Of a DNA stretch of 9,424 nt, positions 5,844 to 9,424 are shown piece by piece (position 1 is the first letter of the stretch; each line of letters opens with the position of its first letter). The position numbers were made by a program, and so were the translations under genes. This DNA comes from Phycisphaerales bacterium (GTDB taxonomy: Bacteria > Planctomycetota > Phycisphaerae > Phycisphaerales > UBA1924), in the NCBI GenBank assembly GCA_003511945.1, contig DOJA01000174.1:1-9424 (forward strand). The letters run 5' to 3'. The notes under the pieces were generated by a model that did no database searches, was not told where the DNA came from, and was given only the letters and a program-made list of their open reading frames with translations.

Positions 5844-5969
5844 GAAGTGCACAGGGTGTCTGTCTGTCGTGTTACCCCACGGGGCGAGGCCAGCCGCGAC
5901 CAACTTTGCACGGCGCACTCCCTTCGGTCGTACCCCGGCGCCCATCGTCTCTCGCGCAACGCAGCGGGA
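5844..5969. other. Gap between the convergent DUF3303 and GNAT genes
   Basis: No gene is supported here. The 126 bp contain a small CCCCACGGGG hairpin (near 5876-5885) and three TACCCC words (about 5874, 5931 and overlapping the GNAT end at 5971). No T-run suggests an intrinsic terminator. It may contain a degenerate dispersed repeat, but I see only one copy in this window. Confidence 0.4.
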
Positions 5970-6806
5970 TTACCCCGGCTCGCCGACCAACCCCTCCCCC
6001 GGCCTGACCAGGATCGCCCGCGTGTAGGCCATTGTGAAGCCCATCCGCAGCACATTCCGCTCCGTCGCGACGCCGGGTTTGGAGCCGATCGTGGCGATCC
6101 TCGCGCCCGCCCGGCTCGCGAGGCGGAGTCGGTGCGCGAGCAGGTGCTGCTGCACCCCGCGCCGGCGGAAGGGCTCGATGACCGCGGCGCCGGCGAGGGA
6201 CGCGACTGGGCCGCTCACGGTGACGGACCCGCCGCCGATGAAGCGGCCCTCGATTATGGCGCGGACCGCGATGGTCCCCGGACGCCGGATGAAGCGGAGC
6301 ATGGCGCCCATGTCCGCATCGCTGGGGCCTGGGTGCTCAGCAGGAAAGAAGGCGCGGTAGATGAGGCCGCAGTATTCCCGCAGCGCGGCGTCGTCGGCAG
6401 GGTCGATGGGGTCGAACGACAGGCCGCCGGGCGGCGGGACCAGCGCGGAGATGTTGTCGCCCGATTCGAGCGCGCGGGCGAGGACGCTCTCGAACCCCTT
6501 GAGGACGAACCCGCGAGAGGCCAGCCCCTTCAGGAGGGACTCGTCGGCCATCGGGCAGACCTCGACGCGGGGCTCGATGGCGTGGTCGGCGTAGAAGCCG
6601 ACGAGATGGTCGAGGGATCGGCCGTCGGCGGGCTGGTCCATGCACAGCCCGAGGGCGTGATTCGTCCACACGCCGGGGGCGGAGCGGGCCATTACGCCGC
6701 CCAGGATGGGCTCGGAGATATCGGCCGCGTGCGTCAGGTCCGCGACACCCCGGGGTTCCTCCAGGCGAGCGACTTCCGCGGGGAATAGGGGCATTCCGAG
6801 TGGCAT
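5970..6806 (-). CDS. GNAT-family N-acetyltransferase
   Basis: A 278-aa cytoplasmic protein that should move an acetyl group from acetyl-CoA to an unknown acceptor. The C-terminal half is a GNAT domain: FDPIDPADDAALREYCGLIY (131-150), a strand pair around IAVRAIIEGRFIGGGSVTVSG (179-199), the acetyl-CoA pyrophosphate loop AAVIEPFRRRGVQQHLLAHRL (in pieces, 207-227, RRRGVQ at 214-219), and the closing ATERNVLRMGFTMAYTRAI (247-265). The first 120 residues form a separate N-terminal region with EPRVEVCP (78-85) and GLASRGFVLKGFESVLAR, as in two-part GNAT proteins I recall. Starts at ATG 6806 and at ATG 6794 are both possible; neither has a good ribosome-binding site. It is transcribed away from the secreted-protein gene at 6926. 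Confidence 0.88.
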   Translation of the reverse strand: MPLGMPLFPAEVARLEEPRGVADLTHAADISEPILGGVMARSAPGVWTNHALGLCMDQPADGRSLDHLVGFYADHAIEPRVEVCPMADESLLKGLASRGFVLKGFESVLARALESGDNISALVPPPGGLSFDPIDPADDAALREYCGLIYRAFFPAEHPGPSDADMGAMLRFIRRPGTIAVRAIIEGRFIGGGSVTVSGPVASLAGAAVIEPFRRRGVQQHLLAHRLRLASRAGARIATIGSKPGVATERNVLRMGFTMAYTRAILVRPGEGLVGEPG

Positions 6807-6822
6807 CCTAGTGCCAAATGCC
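6790..6822. promoter_or_regulatory. Nested inverted repeat in the divergent control region (possible operator)
   Basis: GGCATT (6790-6795) pairs with AATGCC (6817-6822), and TGGCA (6801-6805) pairs with TGCCA (6812-6816), with CCGAG bulged on one side. It covers the GNAT start codons and ends 2 bp before the -35-like box of the divergent gene. A dimeric regulator site or an mRNA 5' stem for the GNAT gene are both possible. Confidence 0.4.
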
Positions 6823-6824
6823 TA

Positions 6825-6852
6825 TTGCCCGGCTCGCCGGCGCGGGTATGTT
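6825..6852 (+). promoter_or_regulatory. Possible sigma-70-type promoter for the secreted protein gene
   Basis: TTGCCC (6825-6830) and TATGTT (6847-6852) are 16 bp apart; each matches 4 of 6 consensus positions. The predicted start near 6859 would give a leader of about 67 nt before ATG 6926. It stands out in a GC-rich gap but is unproven. Confidence 0.4.
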
Positions 6853-6913
6853 CAGATCGTGCAAGGACGGGCGCGGGTCGGGTCCGTGGACCCGGAGCGC
6901 TCGGGCCTCGTCG

Positions 6914-6920
6914 AGGGAGG
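6914..6920 (+). promoter_or_regulatory. Strong ribosome-binding site deciding the secreted-protein start
   Basis: AGGGAGG lies 5 nt before ATG 6926. The frame is open further upstream to 6818, but this motif and the signal peptide right after it fix the start at 6926. Confidence 0.75.
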
Positions 6921-6925
6921 TTGAC

Positions 6926-7666
6926 ATGTCGATCCGTGCTGTTGTCGTTCTGGCTGTGCTGGCCTGCTCCGGGGCTGCCTTGGGCGGCGTGCCCGCGCTC
7001 ACCATCGCCCCGGACAACGGGTTCGGAACGGCGACCATGCACCCATCGACGGGCGAGTATGTCTCGGTCGGCGGGGTGTGGAACATCGCCGCTGGGCTGC
7101 CGGCGGGGACCACCATCGACATCGACGCCACCTGGCGGAACTTCTCCTCGATCACCGAAGCGCCCGGCGGCGTGCTGGGCGGGACGCGGAGCGACTACGA
7201 CAGCGAGCTGCGCTTTCCCATGGTCGGAACGGGTGCGCTCCTTGGATTCAACCGTCTCATCACCATCCCCCTGATGGGTGGAGGCGGTGCGAACCTGACG
7301 GACTTCGGCCCGCGGATGGCCTTCGCCCCGCTCCAGTTGTTCCCGGCCGACCTGAGGAGGATGCAGGGGCAGATCCTCGGTGATCCCGACTTCGACCTGC
7401 TCCGCGTGACCGCGGGCGCGGAGTTCGGCCTGCCCAGCCCGGGGCAGTCGGCGCTGACCGACCTCGGCGCCGGGCAGTGGAATGTCGAGTCCTTCTTTGA
7501 CATCACCTACCGGATCGATTTCGTCGGATCCCCCATCGGCGCGCTGGCGGGCCTGAGCGGCTCGACCACCGGGACGATCCGCATGCAGCTGGGCGTGCCC
7601 GCGCCGGGGACGCTCGCGATGGTCGGGGCGGCGGGCCTGATCGGCGCGCGCCGGCGCCGGAGATGA
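6926..7666 (+). CDS. Secreted protein with PEP-CTERM-like exosortase sorting signal, unknown function
   Basis: A 246-aa protein with a signal peptide (residues 1-20, SIRAVVVLAVLACSGAALGG, hydrophobic core 4-18) and a C-terminal sorting signal: VPAPGTLA (224-231), a short hydrophobic helix (229-240) and five arginines (242-246). This tripartite tail is the form seen in PEP-CTERM proteins, here the PAPGTLA variant I associate with planctomycetes; an exosortase would cleave near the PAP motif and the protein would be exported to the envelope or surface. The middle 200 residues are Gly-, Thr- and Asp-rich with many beta-type stretches (ATMHPSTGEYVSVGGVWNIA, FDITYRIDF), and resemble no enzyme I can name. 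AGGGAGG at 6914-6920 supports the start. No exosortase gene is in the window. Confidence 0.85.
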   Translation: MSIRAVVVLAVLACSGAALGGVPALTIAPDNGFGTATMHPSTGEYVSVGGVWNIAAGLPAGTTIDIDATWRNFSSITEAPGGVLGGTRSDYDSELRFPMVGTGALLGFNRLITIPLMGGGGANLTDFGPRMAFAPLQLFPADLRRMQGQILGDPDFDLLRVTAGAEFGLPSPGQSALTDLGAGQWNVESFFDITYRIDFVGSPIGALAGLSGSTTGTIRMQLGVPAPGTLAMVGAAGLIGARRRRR

Positions 7667-7683
7667 GCCGGTCGAATCGCGGC

Positions 7684-7689
7684 TACACT
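7684..7689 (+). promoter_or_regulatory. -10-like TACACT just upstream of the pseudopilin-like gene
   Basis: TACACT ends 8 nt before ATG 7698, with no Shine-Dalgarno in between and no clear -35. If used, transcription would begin at or next to the start codon, giving a leaderless mRNA. Confidence 0.3.
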
Positions 7690-7697
7690 CTGTCCAT

Positions 7698-8132
7698 ATG
7701 GATGGCGTCCCGATCGCCGACAACCGATGCCGTTCCCGCCGCGGGGCCGCGGGAGTTGTTCTGCTGGTCCTTCTGATCGGCGTGGCGCTGATCCTGGTGC
7801 TGGCCTTCGGCAACCTCGGCGGGAAGTCGTACACCCAGACCGTCGTCGATGCGAAGAAGGAGGGGGAATCGATCGTGCAGGCGATCGATTACCGTCAGCT
7901 GGCGATCCTCGTGGCGGACTACCGCCAGCAGAGCAACAAGCTCCCCTCGTCGATGGAGGACCTGGATGTCCCCGCGTCCACCTTCAAGGACCAGTGGGGC
8001 CGCCCCGTGCGCTTCCGGTTCGAGGGCGCGCGCCCGGCTGACGCGCGGGAGGTGATCGTGGTGTCCAGCGGCCCCGACGGGCGGCCCGGCACGCCCGACG
8101 ACACCGAGACCCGCGCGCCGCTGCCGTACTGA
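7698..8132 (+). CDS. Type II secretion pseudopilin (GspG)-like membrane protein
   Basis: A 144-aa protein with a short basic N-terminus (NRCRSRRGAAG), one membrane segment (about 17-37, GVVLLVLLIGVALILVLAF) and an outer domain. The domain has KLPSSMEDLDVP (81-92), DQWGRPVRFRFEG (98-110) and VVSSGPDGRPGTPDD (121-135). The 'D-x-WG-x-P-x-x-x-x' and 'S-x-G-x-DG-x-x-G' segments match the core and calcium loop of GspG-type major pseudopilins. It lacks the usual prepilin cleavage motif (G followed by F-T-L-x-E), so it may be an uncleaved, membrane-anchored relative rather than an assembled pilin. No Shine-Dalgarno precedes ATG 7698. The gene follows the secreted-protein gene by 31 bp and converges with the DUF1294 gene, 17 bp away. 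Confidence 0.78.
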   Translation: MDGVPIADNRCRSRRGAAGVVLLVLLIGVALILVLAFGNLGGKSYTQTVVDAKKEGESIVQAIDYRQLAILVADYRQQSNKLPSSMEDLDVPASTFKDQWGRPVRFRFEGARPADAREVIVVSSGPDGRPGTPDDTETRAPLPY

Positions 8133-8149
8133 GCGAGGCGTGGGTGCGG

Positions 8150-8422
8150 TCAGCGCGCGAGCAGCGCCCCCCACGCCAGGGCGTGGGCTCCGGCGATCGC
8201 CCAGGTGACGAGGTAGTACGACGCCTTGCTGCTCTTGTGACGGACGGCTTTCATCGCCAGCAGCGACCCCGGCCAGCCGCCCAGCGCTTCAAGGGTGTGC
8301 AAGGACTTCTCGGGGATGCGCCGCCCCCCGGATGCCGCCTTGGACTTGTCGATGGCCATGGCGCCGAACGAGACGGCGCTCATGATGGAGTAACCGGCCA
8401 GCGCCAGCCCCAGGGTGTCCAT
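8150..8422 (-). CDS. DUF1294-family small membrane protein (90 aa)
   Basis: Hydrophobic segments at about residues 4-22 (LGLALAGYSIMSAVSFGAM) and 69-88 (YYLVTWAIAGAHALAWGALL) flank a loop with the family's conserved words: DKSKAASGGRRIPEKSLH (25-42), LEALGGWPGSL (44-54) and RHKSSK (61-66). This matches the DUF1294 pattern 'DK-x-x-A-x-x-GG-R-RIPE-x-x-LH-x-L-x-x-LGGWPG ... RHKT-x-K' as I recall it. Function is unknown; it should sit in the inner membrane. I chose ATG 8422; a TTG at 8449 would add nine residues that are not membrane-like and do not match the family. No Shine-Dalgarno is seen upstream of ATG 8422. Confidence 0.88.
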   Translation of the reverse strand: MDTLGLALAGYSIMSAVSFGAMAIDKSKAASGGRRIPEKSLHTLEALGGWPGSLLAMKAVRHKSSKASYYLVTWAIAGAHALAWGALLAR

Positions 8423-8430
8423 GGGCGCGG

Positions 8431-8436
8431 ATCGTA
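8431..8436 (-). promoter_or_regulatory. -10-like TACGAT just upstream of the DUF1294 gene
   Basis: On the minus strand TACGAT ends 8 nt before ATG 8422, with no Shine-Dalgarno between. The spacing equals that of TACACT before ATG 7698, which suggests a leaderless transcript. Confidence 0.3.
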
Positions 8437-8471
8437 CCCGTGCGTGCAAAGAGTGTGTGACCGCCGCGGCG

Positions 8472-8497
8472 CCGACCCGCGGGGCCGACCCGCGGGG
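8472..8497. repeat. 13-bp direct repeat, two copies
   Basis: CCGACCCGCGGGG occurs at 8472-8484 and 8485-8497, each with a CCCGCGGG palindrome. It is in the gene-free gap 8450-8726. That gap otherwise holds the 16-bp G-rich array (8591-8644) and the promoter-like site of the amidohydrolase; I see no gene in it. Confidence 0.8.
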
Positions 8498-8590
8498 CCG
8501 GTCGGGGGCGCGATCGCACCGCGTTCTCCAGGGAGGTGCGCCCTGGGCGGACTGTCACGCCGGGACCTGATGACCAAGGGGGCGCTACTG

Positions 8591-8644
8591 CGGGGGGCGT
8601 TTCTTGCGGGGGGCGTTTCTTGCGGGGGGCGTTTCTTGCGGGGG
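8591..8644 (+). repeat. G-rich 16-bp tandem repeat, three perfect copies plus a partial
   Basis: CGGGGGGCGTTTCTTG is at 8591-8606, 8607-8622 and 8623-8638, followed by CGGGGG (8639-8644). A worn copy may precede it (AGGGGGCGCTACTG, 8577-8590). The four G-tracts of five or six with 10-nt loops could form a G-quadruplex. The unit is not a multiple of three, consistent with a noncoding site. It lies about 80 bp upstream of the amidohydrolase start and shares the GGGGGGCGT core with the array at 2168-2248. Confidence 0.92.
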
Positions 8645-8690
8645 TGAGCGGACAGGCCCCTCGCCTGTCGAGCGCGGACGCAGGGCGCGG

Positions 8691-8696
8691 TAGGGT
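8691..8696 (+). promoter_or_regulatory. -10-like TAGGGT of the amidohydrolase gene
   Basis: TAGGGT ends 30 nt before ATG 8727, which would leave a leader of about 23 nt holding the GAGGAG site. No convincing -35 is present at the usual distance, so this is tentative. Confidence 0.3.
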
Positions 8697-8714
8697 GCAG
8701 GAACACCCAGCCCT

Positions 8715-8720
8715 GAGGAG
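8715..8720 (+). promoter_or_regulatory. Ribosome-binding site of the amidohydrolase
   Basis: GAGGAG is 6 nt upstream of ATG 8727, an optimal spacing, and fixes this start just before a signal peptide. Confidence 0.7.
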
Positions 8721-8726
8721 TCGCCC

Positions 8727-9424
8727 ATGCGTGAGTTCTGCCGTCTATCGCTGATCGCCTGGACTGTTGTCGGGGTGCTGAGCATCCACTGCGGGCCAGC
8801 CCGGGCGCAAGCGCCCGCACCTGAGCCCGACCGGTGGGCGGTCGTCCGCTGCGGCACCCTCCTCGCCGTCCCGGGCAAGCCGGCCATCGAGGGGGCGACG
8901 GTGTACATCAAGAATGGCAAGGTCGAGGCGGTGGCCCCGCGCGGGGAGGCGGGTCCAACGATCGCCGCGGGCGCAGAGGTCACGCAGGTGGACCTCTCCA
9001 GGATGTTCGTTCTCCCGGGGCTCATCGACTGCCATGTCCACATGACCAGCCAGACCGCGCGGGACCAGCGCCTGATGTCGCTCGTCAAGTCCGACGCCGA
9101 CAACGCCCTCGACGGGGTGGTCTACGCCAGGCGCACCATCGACGCCGGGTTCACCACGGTGCGCGATGTCGGCTCGCTGGGCGACGCCTGCCTGGCGCTG
9201 CGGGACGCGATCAACGACGGGAAGATCGTCGGGCCGCGGATCCTGGCGAGCGCCAAGTCGATCGCCGCCACGGGCGGGCACGCCGATCCGACCAACGGCT
9301 GGCGCGACGACCTGTTCGATGTGCCGGGCGTCGAGCAGGGCATCGCTGACGGGCCGGAGGCCGCCCGCCAGGCGGTGCGTCTCCAGGTCAAGCGCGGGGC
9401 CGACCTCATCAAGATCACCGCGAC
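8727..9424 (+). CDS. Secreted amidohydrolase, imidazolonepropionase/prolidase-like (partial, runs off the window)
   Basis: The first 232 residues of a metal-dependent hydrolase. A signal peptide (about 1-27, MREFCRLSLIAWTVVGVLSI then ending near ARAQA) implies export to the periplasm. After it comes the small beta domain: VRCGTLLAVPGKPAIEGATV, IKNGKVEAVAP and FVLPGLIDCHVHMT. His103 and His105 in D-x-H-x-H are the first two metal ligands. AGFTTVRDVGS and ALRDAINDGKIVGPRIL match the family, as does SIAATGGHAD. GADLIKITA ends the window with Lys229, which is the carbamylated metal-bridging lysine in related Xaa-Pro dipeptidase and imidazolonepropionase-like enzymes. The later metal His and Asp residues are beyond the window. 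The likely substrate is an N-acyl amino acid or peptide-like amide, but it cannot be told from this part. Confidence 0.93.
   Translation, partial: MREFCRLSLIAWTVVGVLSIHCGPARAQAPAPEPDRWAVVRCGTLLAVPGKPAIEGATVYIKNGKVEAVAPRGEAGPTIAAGAEVTQVDLSRMFVLPGLIDCHVHMTSQTARDQRLMSLVKSDADNALDGVVYARRTIDAGFTTVRDVGSLGDACLALRDAINDGKIVGPRILASAKSIAATGGHADPTNGWRDDLFDVPGVEQGIADGPEAARQAVRLQVKRGADLIKITA

Noticed and set aside
6801..6816. Sigma-54 promoter (TGGCA-like and TGCCA-like boxes on both strands)
   Set aside because: The distance between the GG and GC elements is 1 bp short of the required spacing, and the match is explained by the inverted repeat.
8423..8449. TTG 8449 as the DUF1294 start
   Set aside because: The extra nine residues are charged and unlike the family; the conserved hydrophobic start begins at ATG 8422.

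Overview
This is a very GC-rich bacterial window with dense, mostly plus-strand genes. The best guess for the source is a planctomycete of the Phycisphaerae type. Supporting signs are an exosortase (PEP-CTERM-like) C-terminus of the form VPAPGTLA...RRRRR, DUF-type small proteins typical of that group, and an intergenic array of GTGGCACAGGCG palindromes of the kind I remember from planctomycete genomes. The lineage is inferred from memory, not from any search.

Positions 1-5317 look like one plus-strand metabolic operon. It starts with the tail of an upstream gene (possibly enoyl-CoA hydratase-like), then a long acyl-CoA dehydrogenase of the VLCAD/ACAD9 size class (120-2129). Next come the alpha subunit of a thiamine-diphosphate 2-oxoacid dehydrogenase E1 (2312-3445), two small uncharacterised proteins (3442-3690 and 3693-3968), the E1 beta subunit (4051-5025) and a small DUF5076-like protein (5030-5317). 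E1 alpha and beta form one heterotetrameric enzyme that decarboxylates pyruvate or branched-chain 2-oxoacids. The acyl-CoA dehydrogenase next door fits branched-chain or fatty-acid breakdown, but substrate choice cannot be settled here. E2 and E3 are not in the window.

Positions 5318-5576 hold the palindromic repeat array. A DUF3303-like protein follows (5577-5843), then a minus-strand GNAT acetyltransferase (5970-6806). A divergent promoter region with an inverted repeat separates it from a secreted, exosortase-sorted protein (6926-7666). Then come a pseudopilin-like membrane protein (7698-8132), a convergent DUF1294 membrane protein (8150-8422, minus), a G-rich repeat region, and the first part of a secreted amidohydrolase (8727 to the end).

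The most unusual theme is that several gene boundaries carry short tandem repeats with different units: 15 bp, 7 bp, 5 bp, 29 bp, 13 bp and 16 bp. Two separate arrays share a GGGGGGCGT core and could form G-quadruplexes. One pentanucleotide array makes the ribosome-binding site of E1 beta. I see no CRISPR array, tRNA, rRNA, insertion sequence or phage gene, and no clearly novel defence-type system.
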